NCBI RefSeq assembly: GCF_024704725.1 | Contig: NZ_JALIQS010000003.1 | Span: forward strand, 310,001-374,000 | Direction: 5' to 3' | DNA: 64,000 nt | From: Shinella sp. CPCC 101442 | Lineage (GTDB): Bacteria > Pseudomonadota > Alphaproteobacteria > Rhizobiales > Rhizobiaceae | Shown: positions 50,528-63,105 of the stretch, in pieces | Position numbering within the stretch: the first letter of the stretch is position 1 | Layout of the letters: every line of letters starts with the position of its first letter | Notes under the pieces: generated by a model | What the model was told of the DNA's origin: nothing | The model's database searches: none | What the model saw: the letters and a program-made list of their open reading frames with translations, nothing else | Position numbers and translations under genes: made by a program

Positions 50528-51913
50528 TCACTTGATGCCGGGCTTGCCGTCGAACGTCTTCTCGAGGCGATCCCAGACCTCGATATATTCTTCCTGCATC
50601 GGCGCTTCCCTGGCTGCGAATTCCGTCAGGTGCTGCGGGAAACGCGTTTCGAACATGAAACTCATGGTTTCCTCAAGCTTCTCGGGCTTCAGAGCAGCGT
50701 TCGACGCCCCCTCGAAAGCATCCTTGTCCGGACCGTGCGGCAGCATGCAATTGTGCAGGCTGATGCCGCCGGGCGCAAAACCTTGCGGCTTGGCGTCGTA
50801 GATGCCGTAGATATTGCCCATCAGCTCCGACATGATGTTCTTGTGGTACCAGGGCGGCCGGAACGAGTGCTCGGCGACCAGCCAGCGTTCCCGGAACAGC
50901 ACGAAGTCGATATTCGCCGTGCCTTCCTGCCCGGACGGCGCCGTCAGCACCGTGAAGATCGACGGGTCCGGGTGGTCGAAGAGGATCGCACCAACAGGCG
51001 AATAGGTTCTGAGGTCGTATTTGTAGGCGCAATAGTTGCCGTGCCAGGCGACGACGTCGAGCGGGCTGTGGTTGATCCAGGTCTCGTGGAACTGGCCGCA
51101 CCACTTGATGACCACGCGCGACCGCACCTCGCGATCCTCGAAAGCCGCCACCGGGCATTTGAAGTCGCGCGGGTTGGCAAGGCAGTTGGCGCCGATGGGG
51201 CCGCGTCCCGGCAGCTCGAACTTCTGGCCGTAGTTCTCGCAGATGAACCCGCGGCAAGGCCCTTCCAGCACTTCGACGCGATAGACGAGGCCGCGTGGCA
51301 GGATGGCGACCTCCCGGGGCTCGAGGTCGATGACGCCCAGTTCTGTGCAGAAGCGCAACCGGCCCTCCTGCGGCACCACCAGCAGCTCGCTGTCGGCGGA
51401 GAAGAAATACTCGTCCTCCATCGAACGGGTGATCAGGTAGACGTGGCTTGCCATGCCGATCTGGATGTTGACGTCACCGGCGGTCGTCATGGTGCGCATG
51501 CCCGTGATCCAGGTCAGGTCCTCATCCGCGCCCGGCAGCGGGATCGGGTCCCAGCGGTACTGGCCGAGGCTCATGATGTTCTTACGGTTGGGATCATGCG
51601 GCAGGATGTTCGGCGCCGTCTTCCAATAGGGCACGTCGATCGCGCTGAAGCGCCCGGTGTGATGGACCGAGGGCCGGATGCGGTAGCACCAGGTCCGCTC
51701 GTTTTTGCCGCGCGGCGCCGTGAAGGCCGTGCCGGAAAGCTGTTCGGCATAAAGACCGTACTCGCACTTCTGGGGCGAGTTCTGGCCCTGCGGCAGCGCA
51801 CCCGGCAAGGCCTCGGTCTCGAAGTCGTTGCCAAAGCCGGGCATGTAGCCCTCGACCGTGCCGGTCGCGATCGCGGAACGGACCATGCCCTGGGGCAAAT
51901 CGTGTTTGGTCAT
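50528..51913 (-). CDS. hmgA: Homogentisate 1,2-dioxygenase
   Basis: A 461-residue iron dioxygenase (EC 1.13.11.5) that opens the homogentisate ring. It shows [51 protein letters not shown] [12 protein letters not shown], and the iron-binding [12 protein letters not shown] and [14 protein letters not shown] regions with conserved His/Glu. The ATG at 51913 has GGAGGG upstream. It is divergent from a MarR regulator with two operators between; with fahA it forms a tyrosine/phenylalanine catabolic operon. Confidence 0.96.
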   Translation of the reverse strand: MTKHDLPQGMVRSAIATGTVEGYMPGFGNDFETEALPGALPQGQNSPQKCEYGLYAEQLSGTAFTAPRGKNERTWCYRIRPSVHHTGRFSAIDVPYWKTAPNILPHDPNRKNIMSLGQYRWDPIPLPGADEDLTWITGMRTMTTAGDVNIQIGMASHVYLITRSMEDEYFFSADSELLVVPQEGRLRFCTELGVIDLEPREVAILPRGLVYRVEVLEGPCRGFICENYGQKFELPGRGPIGANCLANPRDFKCPVAAFEDREVRSRVVIKWCGQFHETWINHSPLDVVAWHGNYCAYKYDLRTYSPVGAILFDHPDPSIFTVLTAPSGQEGTANIDFVLFRERWLVAEHSFRPPWYHKNIMSELMGNIYGIYDAKPQGFAPGGISLHNCMLPHGPDKDAFEGASNAALKPEKLEETMSFMFETRFPQHLTEFAAREAPMQEEYIEVWDRLEKTFDGKPGIK

Positions 51914-51931
51914 CCGGATACCCTCCAATAT

Positions 51932-51947
51932 CGTTGCCATTGCAATG
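51932..51947. promoter_or_regulatory. Operator copy 1 in the hmgA/MarR divergent region
   Basis: CGTTGC-CATT-GCAATG: an inverted repeat with a 4-nt spacer and one mismatch. It starts 19 nt upstream of the hmgA start codon, so a bound repressor would block transcription or ribosome access. Confidence 0.75.
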
Positions 51948-51954
51948 AAAATAA

Positions 51955-51970
51955 CGTTGCTATCGCAACG
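51955..51970. promoter_or_regulatory. Operator copy 2 in the hmgA/MarR divergent region
   Basis: CGTTGC-TATC-GCAACG: a perfect inverted repeat, starting 23 nt after the start of copy 1, about two helical turns apart. It is the probable site of the adjacent MarR regulator. Confidence 0.8.
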
Positions 51971-52053
51971 ATGTCAATCACGGAATTCGGCGTGGCGGAT
52001 TTTGTTGTAAAAGCAATGGTTGTCTGCTTTTCTCCCGCTCCAAGGAGACGCAC

Positions 52054-52479
52054 ATGTCATTCGATCTCGACCAGTTCCTGCCCTATCGCCTCAGCGTCGC
52101 CGCAGCCCAGGTGAGCCGCCGTTTCGCCGCCCGCTACGCGGCAGAGGCAGGACTGACCGTGCCCGAATGGCGGGTGCTGGCGCATCTGAACAAGTCCGGG
52201 CCCGTCAGCGTGCGCGACATCAATGCGCGCGTCAATCTCGACAAATCGATGGTCAGCCGTGCCGCCATGCGGCTGGAGCAGGCCGGCTATCTGCGCAAGT
52301 CCACGCATGAAACCGATCTGCGGCTGGTGGTGCTGGAGCTGACTGAAAGCGGCAAGGACCTGATGCAACGCCTTGGCACGATCGCCGAGGCTTTCCAGCA
52401 GGAATTGCTCGCCGAACTCGGCGAAGATGCGCCGATCCTGCGCGATGCGGTAGAAAAGATCATTCGCCAGAAGGAGTGA
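52054..52479 (+). CDS. MarR-family regulator of homogentisate catabolism (HmgR-like)
   Basis: A 141-residue MarR protein with the winged helix LTVPEWRVLAHLNKSGPVSV, then NLDKSMVSRAAMRLEQAGYL and the wing RKSTHETDLRLVVLELTESG. It is divergent from hmgA-fahA and flanked by two operators, so it should repress that operon and itself, with an aromatic catabolite as likely inducer. The start has AAGGAGACGCAC upstream. Confidence 0.9.
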   Translation: MSFDLDQFLPYRLSVAAAQVSRRFAARYAAEAGLTVPEWRVLAHLNKSGPVSVRDINARVNLDKSMVSRAAMRLEQAGYLRKSTHETDLRLVVLELTESGKDLMQRLGTIAEAFQQELLAELGEDAPILRDAVEKIIRQKE

Positions 52480-52706
52480 CCGGGACGACGGTCAACGACC
52501 GGCGCGTAACGGCGATCACGACAGGTCCATGAGGAAAAAACTCTCTCCCAAGAGAGATTCCTGCGAGATCGATCCGTGCGCACAGTTTGGCCGCCACATG
52601 GCACTAGCCGGGGAACTGGAGGCATTGCCCGTCACAGGAAAGCGCCCTGTCATCCGGCACCCGCGCCAAGCGGCCTGCACCGGATGCTCCGGGAAATAGG
52701 CGAACC

Positions 52707-55464
<2,758 letters not shown>

Positions 55465-55556
55465 GTCTGCGTGTCCTTCCAGCGCCAAATTCGATTGATT
55501 TCAAATTTAGCGCCTGCCCCGGGCCGCGATTAGACGGTATAATGTGCATGAGCCTT

Positions 55557-55569
55557 TTAGCTGAGCTAA
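55557..55569. promoter_or_regulatory. Operator candidate between the AKR and LysR genes
   Basis: TTAGCT-G-AGCTAA is a perfect 6-bp inverted repeat just before the LysR start codon at 55580. A TATAAT lies at 55538-55543. The site may be used by the LysR protein for autoregulation. Confidence 0.5.
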
Positions 55570-55579
55570 CAAATACCGC

Positions 55580-56470
55580 ATGGAAAACTTCAACGACCTC
55601 GCCGCATTCGCCATCGTCGCACGAGAAAAAAGTTTTACGCGCGCCGCGGCAAAACTTCGCGTGTCGCCGTCAGCGTTGAGCCAGACCATCCGCAATCTCG
55701 AAGAGAGATTGGGCCTGAGACTGCTGACCCGCACAACCCGCAGCGTCGCCTCGACCGAGGCTGGCGAACGACTGCTGCGTACCGTCGCGCCGCGATTCGA
55801 GGAAATCGAAGCGGAGCTTGCTGCGTTGAGCGAACTTCGTGACAAGCCGGCCGGCACGGTCCGCATCACGGCCGGCGAGCATCCCGCGATCTCCGTCCTG
55901 CAGCCTGCGCTAAAACGCTTCCTGCCCGATTATCCCGACATCCGGGTCGAGATCATCATAGACTACGGCCTCACCGATATCGTCGCCGAGGGTTATGACG
56001 CCGGCGTCCGCATGGGGGAGCAGGTGGCCAAGGACATGATTGCCGTGCGCATCGGCCCAGACATGCGCATGGCCGTCGTCGCCGCGCCCGCCTACTTCGA
56101 GCGAAACCCGCCGCCGCAGACGCCGCAGGATCTGACCAGCCACACCTGCATCAACGTTCGCCTGCCGACTTATGGGGGATTGTTTCCGTGGGGACTGGAA
56201 AAGGATGGGCGCGAGGTGAACGTTCGGGGCGAAGGCCAGTTGGTCTTCAACAGCCTCAGCATGCGGCTCTCCTCGGCGCTTGACGGCCTTGGCGTCGCCT
56301 ATGTGCCCGAAGACCAGGTGCTTGCGCATATCGTCGAGGGCCGACTGCTGCGGGTTCTGGAGGATTGGTGCCCCGTCTTCCCCGGCTATCACCTCTATTA
56401 TCCGAGCCGCCGGCAACAATCGCCGGCACTGGCACTTCTGGTGGACGTATTCAGGTATCGCGGTGGCTGA
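55580..56470 (+). CDS. LysR-family regulator of the aldo/keto reductase genes
   Basis: A 296-residue LTTR with HTH MENFNDLAAFAIVAREKSFT, then SPSALSQTIRNLEERLGLRL and an effector domain starting AGTVRITAGEHPAISVLQPA. It is divergent from the aldo/keto reductase pair, the usual arrangement of an LTTR and its target. The inducer is unknown. Confidence 0.9.
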   Translation: MENFNDLAAFAIVAREKSFTRAAAKLRVSPSALSQTIRNLEERLGLRLLTRTTRSVASTEAGERLLRTVAPRFEEIEAELAALSELRDKPAGTVRITAGEHPAISVLQPALKRFLPDYPDIRVEIIIDYGLTDIVAEGYDAGVRMGEQVAKDMIAVRIGPDMRMAVVAAPAYFERNPPPQTPQDLTSHTCINVRLPTYGGLFPWGLEKDGREVNVRGEGQLVFNSLSMRLSSALDGLGVAYVPEDQVLAHIVEGRLLRVLEDWCPVFPGYHLYYPSRRQQSPALALLVDVFRYRGG

Positions 56471-56729
56471 CCGGAACATTCTCGATGGATTCGTTCCGAA
56501 CATCAGCCCCTGCGCGAAAGGCTGGAGAAGCGATTTCAAGCGGTGAGGTTGTGCGGTCCCATGCACTCCTGTTCGTGCAAGGGTCAACTGGCTTCGGAAC
56601 AACAAGGATCCCTACACCCACACGGATGCGCCTTCGGGAAGGCCTCTCCACCATCGACGGTGGAGACGTTTCCGTATTCTATCAAAGAAAGAAGAAATCA
56701 GCGTAACCATTTATCTCATAAGAGAAAAA

Positions 56730-56805
<76 letters not shown>

Positions 56806-56922
56806 ACTTGACCGCTCCAGCGGTCTGACGGGGCGTATAAAGGCCTTCTTGGACCTTGTCTATACCGCAACCGGAAAAAACATGCGCCAGCGCAAAATTT
56901 CTTCCGCAGCGCAAAACAACCG

Positions 56923-57846
56923 TCACAAATCCAGCATTCCCGATGCGATGCGAACGGCCTCGCCGCCGATACGCGCGCCGGCAATCGCGCCACCGGAAAC
57001 ATCGAGATGCAGATGGATATGCGAGGGCCGCCCCATTTCGACGCCCTGCTCGATCAGGAACGGGTGATGGCCGTCCACCAGCTTGTCGAAGAAATGGATG
57101 GCGCCGGACATGGCGGCAACGGCAGCGCCGGTCGCCGGGTCTTCGGTAATCCCCATGTCAGGCGCAAACATGCGGGTATGGAATTTTGCGAGATGGTTCA
57201 CACCGCCGCGGCAATAGAGATAGGCGGAGGCAAGCCGGCCCTCGGCGAAGGGTGCGCAGCGCTCCCAGAGCACCGGGTCGAAATCCACGGCAGCAGCGGC
57301 CGCGAGATCGTGCACGGGGATCATCACGAAGGCGACACCCGCGCTCCAGAGCGAAGGCACGTGATTCTCGAACCCGATCTGTCCGGGTTTCAGGCTGAAG
57401 GCATCGGCAAGCGCCTGGCGCTCGAACGTGGCGTCGAGCCGCAAGGATTTGCGCGGCACGTCGAACTCGGCGAAGGCGGCCTTCTGGCCGCCGACCTTCA
57501 CGGCGCAGCGTACCGGGCCGACATTCTCCTCGAGAACGTTCACCAGATCACGCGTTCCGCCGCCATTGCCGTTGCCCTCACCCGCCTCCGCAATCGCAAT
57601 CGCCGCGCCGACCGTCGGGTGGCCGGCGAAAGGCAGCTCACGGCCGGGCGTGAAGATGCGCAGGCGTGCGGCATGCGCCGGATTTTCCGGCGCCTTCACA
57701 AAAACCGTTTCGGAGAGGTTGAACTCGCCGGCGATACGCTGCATCGCGGCGTCCTCGAGGCCGTCGGCATCGAAGACGACGGCCAGCGGATTGCCGGCAA
57801 GCCGCGTGTCGGTGAAGACGTCGTAGATCGCGTAGCGACGGGACAA
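56923..57846 (-). CDS. PhzF-family epimerase-like protein
   Basis: A 307-residue PhzF-fold protein (PF02567). Motifs are YAIYDVFTDTRLAGNPLAVV, FNLSETVFV (with catalytic Glu) and LPFAGHPTVGAAIA, then ITEDPATGAAVAAMSG in the second half. Biochemical roles vary (isomerase/epimerase). It starts with TTG at 57846 with AGGGAG upstream. It follows the tRNA gene and precedes nothing on that strand for 93 nt. Confidence 0.92.
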   Translation of the reverse strand: MSRRYAIYDVFTDTRLAGNPLAVVFDADGLEDAAMQRIAGEFNLSETVFVKAPENPAHAARLRIFTPGRELPFAGHPTVGAAIAIAEAGEGNGNGGGTRDLVNVLEENVGPVRCAVKVGGQKAAFAEFDVPRKSLRLDATFERQALADAFSLKPGQIGFENHVPSLWSAGVAFVMIPVHDLAAAAAVDFDPVLWERCAPFAEGRLASAYLYCRGGVNHLAKFHTRMFAPDMGITEDPATGAAVAAMSGAIHFFDKLVDGHHPFLIEQGVEMGRPSHIHLHLDVSGGAIAGARIGGEAVRIASGMLDL

Positions 57847-57939
57847 GGCATTCTCCCTATTCAGTTTTTGCCGCGGGGCATTCCGTCGAAATTGCCCGAG
57901 CCATTCGCCGTGGGCAAGTGGAAATGCACGCTGTATCGA

Positions 57940-59046
57940 CTATAGATCGAGCTCCATGACGACGGGGCAATGGTCCGACGCCTTCGGCCGGTCCCAGCCG
58001 ATGCGGGGGTAACGCTCCACGTCCTGCCCCGGCGGGAAGATCGTCCGGAAGGGCTGGCCGGCGCGGATGATCTCGGGAACCCGCTCGGCATTGCGCGCGG
58101 CAAGCGCTGGCGAAAGCCAGATGTAATCGAGCTGGCAGAGATGGCGCTCTTCCGGCCCCCGGCTGTGATAGAGCGTCCACCGGTCGTCCACCGGCCGGCG
58201 CAGCATCGGGTTCACGGCGAAACCGTCTGCGGTAAAGACGTCAAGCGCGCTGGACGCCTCCTGCTGGGGCACGAAGCGGTAGCCGTTGCGCCTGTCGCCC
58301 TCGATCGCAAGCTTCTCCTGGTAGTCGTTCATGTCGCCGCAGATGGCGAAGGATTTGTCCGCGGTGTGGCCCTTGCCGAAGCGATCCTGGATGATGCGCC
58401 GTACGGCGCGCGCCTCGGCACGGCGTACCGGCATGGTCGATTGGCGTCCATCCAGCCCTTCTCGTCCCGGCCCCATCGATTTGAAATGCACGACATAGAG
58501 CGTCAGCGGCCGTCCGCCGATGCGCAGATCCATTTCCAGGCAATCACGCTTGAAGATCTTGTCGTCCGGCCGGTCACCCTGCCCAAGGTCCGGCGTGTGG
58601 AGATCGAAATCGCGGTACGTGATACCGGCGTGACTGCGGATATCGATACATTCGATCTTCTGGCCGTCCCGCGTTTCCTCGCGCATCAGCACGGAGACGT
58701 CGATGCCGCGGCTGTCATTGCCCTCGATGAGATATTTCTGGCGGTAGCCGTTGCCGACCATGCGGAAGAGATAGCCATGTTCGAACGCCTGCAGGGCGGC
58801 CATGTTGTCGGTTTCCTGCAGGCACAGGATATCCGCATCGGCATCCGCGATGGCGAGCGCCGAGTGCTGACGCGTATCATCGGTGTGTGCGACGGTGCGC
58901 GCCTCCTCCAGCCGCTGATACTCCGCCTCGCTGCGGATATCGAAGAGCCGCAGCACGCGATCCTGGCGGATCTGGTTTCTGAACCCGGTGAAATCGAAAC
59001 GGGTCATGAGGTTTTCGATGTTGAAGGTAGCAAGGCGCAGCGACAT
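57940..59046 (-). CDS. Endonuclease/exonuclease/phosphatase-family hydrolase
   Basis: A 368-residue EEP-fold metal-dependent phosphohydrolase. It has ATFNIENLMTRFDF (metal Asn), DILCLQETDNMAAL (metal Glu), LYVVHFKSMGPG (His), AICGDMNDYQ (Asp and Asn) and ASDHCPVVMELDL (catalytic Asp-His). No signal peptide is seen at the chosen ATG 59046; an upstream in-frame start adds an unrelated 26 residues. Its substrate (DNA, phospholipid head group or nucleotide) is undetermined. Confidence 0.9.
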   Translation of the reverse strand: MSLRLATFNIENLMTRFDFTGFRNQIRQDRVLRLFDIRSEAEYQRLEEARTVAHTDDTRQHSALAIADADADILCLQETDNMAALQAFEHGYLFRMVGNGYRQKYLIEGNDSRGIDVSVLMREETRDGQKIECIDIRSHAGITYRDFDLHTPDLGQGDRPDDKIFKRDCLEMDLRIGGRPLTLYVVHFKSMGPGREGLDGRQSTMPVRRAEARAVRRIIQDRFGKGHTADKSFAICGDMNDYQEKLAIEGDRRNGYRFVPQQEASSALDVFTADGFAVNPMLRRPVDDRWTLYHSRGPEERHLCQLDYIWLSPALAARNAERVPEIIRAGQPFRTIFPPGQDVERYPRIGWDRPKASDHCPVVMELDL

Positions 59047-59212
59047 GGAGCACTTTCGGTAGGCGGCAAGACAGCAGCCGGAGTGTAACCGGCTGACCGG
59101 CAATGGAAAGCCTCTTTCGTCCATCGCAGCCCCTACCCGGAATAAACCGGCTTGCCACGCCGTCCCTCCCTACGGATGATGGGCATTCCGGTGACGGGCG
59201 GAGGAATCGCAC

Positions 59213-60829
59213 ATGGGAATCGTATCCAGCATTTGGCGGATGTTCCTGATGGTCTGGCTGGCGTTCCTCGTCTTCGCCGGCCATCCCGCCCGCGCGGCCG
59301 AAAGCTATATCACCGCGCCCGGGGAAGCTGCCCGCGCCGCCGGGCTTGTCGGCGAAAAGCTCGGCAGGACGCCCGAGGTGCACACGCTTCGCATCACCGA
59401 CAAGGACGTGACCATGCTCGTACATGGCACGGGCACCGGCAATGTGGAGGAATGGCGCGTGCGGCAGGGCACGCGACTGCTCTTCTTCAGCGCGGAGGTG
59501 GTAGGCGGCCCGTCCCCGCGTCAAGCTCCGGCCATGGTGGACGATCTGGCGAGCGGCCTCTTTGCGCTCGACGCCGTGGCACTGGCGAAGACCGACGCGA
59601 TCGCCAAAAGCGCCATCGCCTATGCCAAGCTGGAAGGCGAAGCGAGCGTACAATCCATCGAGATCGCGAGGCGGGTCTATCTGCTGCCCTCCCCGTCCTA
59701 CGGCGATATCCGCTGGTCGATCTATGTCGCATCGCCGCGGGAAAGCGCGACGGTCTATGCCGATGCCGATGGCACGATCATCGGCGGCGACCTTTCCAAT
59801 ACCGCCCGCGCCCGCAACATGAACTTCATCAACGACGACGACTGGCCGAAGGAAGCGGCCATCGAAAGCCTGACCGGCGTCATCGGCGGCAAACCCATTA
59901 TCCGTGACCTCACCGTCTATCCGAAATCCGTGCAGGTGAAGGCCGATCACCCCACCACCAAGGGCGCCACGGTCGGCTATTCCTGGGACATTTCGGGCGT
60001 CACGCGCTCTCCGATCGCTTCGCCGATGTTCCCCGGCACCGAACAGGAGCCGGCGCTGTCGCTTGCCGATATCGATCTTTCCAAGCTGGGCACGGTTCGC
60101 GATGCCGCGAAGAAAGCCTGGGGCAACGACAAATCGACGCTGAACTACATGATGCTGCGGCTGTTTTCCGATGGTCCCGGCAAGCCGGAGCAGCGCTGGA
60201 CCGTGCATTTCACCGACTGGACGCAATCGGGCGAACTGGCGCTCTTTACCAACAGCGGCACGGTCGACCTGACCGCTGACGGCATTGTGCGGGTGACCGA
60301 CCTGCCCGATGCGCGCCAGCCGAAGCGCAACTGGCTCGATGCGACGACGACGCGTGACGTGTTTGCCGCGGTGGGTGAGCAATTCGGCAAGAACGCCCGT
60401 TTTGCCGAACTCAGCGTGTCCAACGATGCGATGCGCATTCTTGCCGAAGTGCCCGATACACCCGGCAAGATGCGCGAATACAATGCCAACGACCGGGGGA
60501 TCACCGCCTCCAGCATGATGATGCCCTGGGATGCGGAATTCCATCCCGAGCGGCTGTTCCGCATGGACGACCTTGCCTTCTTCTCCGCGGAAAAGCTCAA
60601 CGAGCTGACCGCCCGCACCTTCACGCGGCTGAAGGTCGGCTCAGATATGTCGCTCAGCCGCTACACCTTCTCCATCGGCCAGCTGTTGTCGCCCGACGGC
60701 AGCTTCATGGTGCCCTCGCCCGATGGCAAGGTGACGCTGGAAATCCGCCTGGAGGGCCAGGACGGCTGGAAGGGTGGGCGTGTCACCTATTCCTCCACCG
60801 GCGAGGAAATCGACGTGGTGATGCCTTAG
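59213..60829 (+). CDS. Secreted protein with three related domains
   Basis: A 538-residue protein with a signal peptide (MGIVSSIWRMFLMVWLAFLV, cleavage near ARAAE). The rest seems to be three divergent copies of a domain of about 165 residues, recognisable by EVHTLRITDKDVTMLV, RDLTVYPKSVQVKA and AELSVSNDAMRILAEV, each followed by a strand-rich part. The start has GGAGG at a good distance. No family is recognised; a substrate-binding or lipoprotein-partner role is possible. Confidence 0.78.
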   Translation: MGIVSSIWRMFLMVWLAFLVFAGHPARAAESYITAPGEAARAAGLVGEKLGRTPEVHTLRITDKDVTMLVHGTGTGNVEEWRVRQGTRLLFFSAEVVGGPSPRQAPAMVDDLASGLFALDAVALAKTDAIAKSAIAYAKLEGEASVQSIEIARRVYLLPSPSYGDIRWSIYVASPRESATVYADADGTIIGGDLSNTARARNMNFINDDDWPKEAAIESLTGVIGGKPIIRDLTVYPKSVQVKADHPTTKGATVGYSWDISGVTRSPIASPMFPGTEQEPALSLADIDLSKLGTVRDAAKKAWGNDKSTLNYMMLRLFSDGPGKPEQRWTVHFTDWTQSGELALFTNSGTVDLTADGIVRVTDLPDARQPKRNWLDATTTRDVFAAVGEQFGKNARFAELSVSNDAMRILAEVPDTPGKMREYNANDRGITASSMMMPWDAEFHPERLFRMDDLAFFSAEKLNELTARTFTRLKVGSDMSLSRYTFSIGQLLSPDGSFMVPSPDGKVTLEIRLEGQDGWKGGRVTYSSTGEEIDVVMP

Positions 60830-60835
60830 CGACGC

Positions 60836-61252
60836 CTAGAGCGTGGTGAGCAGCAGGCTGGTTTCCGACTTCGACACGCCATCCATGGCGCGGATGCCGC
60901 GCAGCACGCGCTCGAACTCCACGAGGTTCTCCGCATGCAGCTCGGCAACGAGGTCCCAGGCGCCGTTCGTGGTGTGCAGGGCGCGCACCTCCGGGATGCC
61001 GCGCAGCGCCTTGACCGCAGCGAGCGTCTTCTGCCCGGTGATCTCGATCATCGTGATGGCGCGAACCGCATGCGGATCGTCCGCCTCCGTCACCCGCACG
61101 GTGAAACCGGCTATGACGCCGTCGCGCGTCAACCGGTCGATGCGGTTCTGCACCGTGCCGCGTGAAACACGAAGCTCCGCGGCCAGCGCGGAGAGCGAGG
61201 CGCGGCCGTCCTTGCGAAGGAGGGCGAGAAGTTTGCGGTCGGTCGTGTCCAT
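60836..61252 (-). CDS. Lrp/AsnC-family regulator
   Basis: A 138-residue Lrp protein with HTH MDTTDRKLLALLRKDGRASL, then SRGTVQNRIDRLTRDGVI and the RAM domain VRALHTTNGAWDLVAELHAE. It is divergent from the M20 peptidase gene, so it probably controls it in response to an amino acid. Confidence 0.92.
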   Translation of the reverse strand: MDTTDRKLLALLRKDGRASLSALAAELRVSRGTVQNRIDRLTRDGVIAGFTVRVTEADDPHAVRAITMIEITGQKTLAAVKALRGIPEVRALHTTNGAWDLVAELHAENLVEFERVLRGIRAMDGVSKSETSLLLTTL

Positions 61253-61392
61253 GATGTCCGTTGCCGATATGTCAATCCAAGGTGACGAAACGGGAATATC
61301 GGGCGCAATTTTTCCAAAAGATTGCCGTTTCGCTTACCGCCATCCTTGGATAGCCTTCGTCTCAATGCAACCGCTTTCGACAGGCGCCCTTC

Positions 61393-63036
61393 ATGACGAC
61401 CGAAAATGCCCGCCGCACCGCCACCGCCCGCACCAAAGATCTTTCTCTGTTGATGACCCGTTGGCCGAGCGTTACCGGCTCGCCGGATGAAGCGGCCTTC
61501 TCCGAAAAGCTGCGGGCGCATCTTGCCGAAACGCCCTACTTCAGGAGCCATCCCGACGAGCTTTTCACTGTGGACAGCCACGGCGAACCGATGACGCAGA
61601 ATGTCGTGGCGCTCGTGCGCGGCCGTGGACGTCGCACGGTGGTGCTGGCAGGCCATTTCGATACGGTTTCCATCGCCAATTACGGCACGCTGGCCCCTCT
61701 CGCCTGTGACCCGGAACCCTTGACCGAGGCGTTGCTCAAAGAACTGCGCAGCCGCCCGCTGAACGGCGCGGAGACGAAAGCGCTGAAGGATTTCGAGGGC
61801 GGCGATTTCATCGCCGGACGCGGGCTGCTCGACATGAAGAGCGGCCTTGCCGCCGGCATTGCGGCACTGGAGCGCTTTGCCGGGCTGGAGGCGGCGGATG
61901 GCAACATCCTCTTCGTCGCCACGCCTGACGAAGAGAACCGTTCACGCGGCATGCGCAGCCTGCGCGACGCCTTGCCGGAGATTGCCCGCCGCTTCGACCT
62001 CGATATCGTCGGCGGCATCAATCTCGACGCGTCGAGTTGCGAACGTGATGGCGAGGAAGGCCGTGCGGTCTATCTCGGCTCCATCGGCAAGTTCGCCCCC
62101 TTCGCCTTCGTCATCGGTCGCCCGACCCATGCCGGCTACCCGTTCAACGGCACCAGTGCCCACCGCATCAGCGCGGAAATCGTGCGCGCCATGGATACCG
62201 TGCCGGAACTCAGCGACGAAGCCTTTGGCGAACGCTCACCGCCGCCGGTGTGCCTGGAAGCCCGCGACATCCGAGACGGTTACGACGTGACGACACCGGA
62301 TCGCGTCTGGCTCTCCTTCAACTGGCTGGCGCATCGCCGCAGCCCTGCCGACATTCTGGGCGAATTCCGCACAATCGTTGCCGGCGCGCTGGACGTTGCG
62401 CTGGAAACGCAGACCGCCCATCAAGCCCGCTACCGGGACCGAACGGTCGCGAAGATCGAAGGTGTGGTGCTGACCTATGCGGAGCTTCTGGAGCGGCTGA
62501 AGGCGCGTGGCGGCGACGCGCTCGATCGCCTTGCAGCGCTCGATCACTCACTCTCCGGCAGCACCGATCCCCTGAAAGTCAGCCGCGAGATCGTCGCGGC
62601 GGCAGCGACCGAAGCGGGTATCGAGGGCCCCGCGGTCATCATCGGTTTCGGCAGCCTGCATTATCCGCTCGTGCACCTGGCGCGCGCAGACGAAACAGGC
62701 GGCACCCTGCGCGACCGGCTTCAGACGGTGATGCAGGCGACCGCTGAACGGTACGGCACATCGATCAAGTTCAAGCAGATCTTCGCCGGCATTTCCGACA
62801 TGAGCTTCTTCGGCCACCGCCCACAAGCCGGCGAAACCGGCCTGCTCTCCGCAAACACGCCGTCAGTGGCCTTTACGGACAAGGCGCCGGAAGGACTGCT
62901 GTCCTTTCCTACCGTCAATATCGGGCCATGGGGCCGCGACTATCACCAGAAATGGGAGCGCGTGCATACGCCCTATACGTTCGAGGTCTTGCCGGACCTG
63001 GTGTTCGAATCGGCGCTCGCGTGGCTCGCGGATTAA
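61393..63036 (+). CDS. rocB: M20-family peptidase (RocB-like arginine utilisation protein)
   Basis: A 547-residue M20 metallopeptidase close to RocB. Zinc-site motifs are VVLAGHFDTVS, GRGLLDMKSGLAAGIAALER and VATPDEENRSRGM; metal and catalytic residues are His, Asp and Glu of these segments. RocB has an M20 fold with unknown exact reaction, linked to arginine breakdown. It is divergent from the Lrp gene with 140 nt between. The downstream aminotransferase is convergent. Confidence 0.87.
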   Translation: MTTENARRTATARTKDLSLLMTRWPSVTGSPDEAAFSEKLRAHLAETPYFRSHPDELFTVDSHGEPMTQNVVALVRGRGRRTVVLAGHFDTVSIANYGTLAPLACDPEPLTEALLKELRSRPLNGAETKALKDFEGGDFIAGRGLLDMKSGLAAGIAALERFAGLEAADGNILFVATPDEENRSRGMRSLRDALPEIARRFDLDIVGGINLDASSCERDGEEGRAVYLGSIGKFAPFAFVIGRPTHAGYPFNGTSAHRISAEIVRAMDTVPELSDEAFGERSPPPVCLEARDIRDGYDVTTPDRVWLSFNWLAHRRSPADILGEFRTIVAGALDVALETQTAHQARYRDRTVAKIEGVVLTYAELLERLKARGGDALDRLAALDHSLSGSTDPLKVSREIVAAAATEAGIEGPAVIIGFGSLHYPLVHLARADETGGTLRDRLQTVMQATAERYGTSIKFKQIFAGISDMSFFGHRPQAGETGLLSANTPSVAFTDKAPEGLLSFPTVNIGPWGRDYHQKWERVHTPYTFEVLPDLVFESALAWLAD

Positions 63037-63052
63037 TCTGCGAAATGAGCAG

Positions 63053-63080
63053 ACCTTCTCCCCGCTTTCAGGGAGAAGGT
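63053..63080. repeat. CTTCTCC palindromic intergenic repeat, copy 2
   Basis: ACCTTCTCCC and GGGAGAAGGT flank CGCTTTCA, with a perfect 10-bp stem. It is related to the copy at 22793-22824 and lies between the convergent rocB and aminotransferase genes. Confidence 0.7.
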
Positions 63081-63105
63081 AAACGCTGGAAAGCGTGCTT
63101 TCAGA

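Noticed and set aside
52480-52706. Possible small gene between the MarR and flavodoxin genes.
   Set aside because: Open frames there have no start signal or recognisable sequence; it looks like ordinary intergenic DNA.
58877-60544. 555-codon frame on the minus strand.
   Set aside because: It runs antisense to the triple-repeat protein, which has a signal peptide and a good ribosome binding site.
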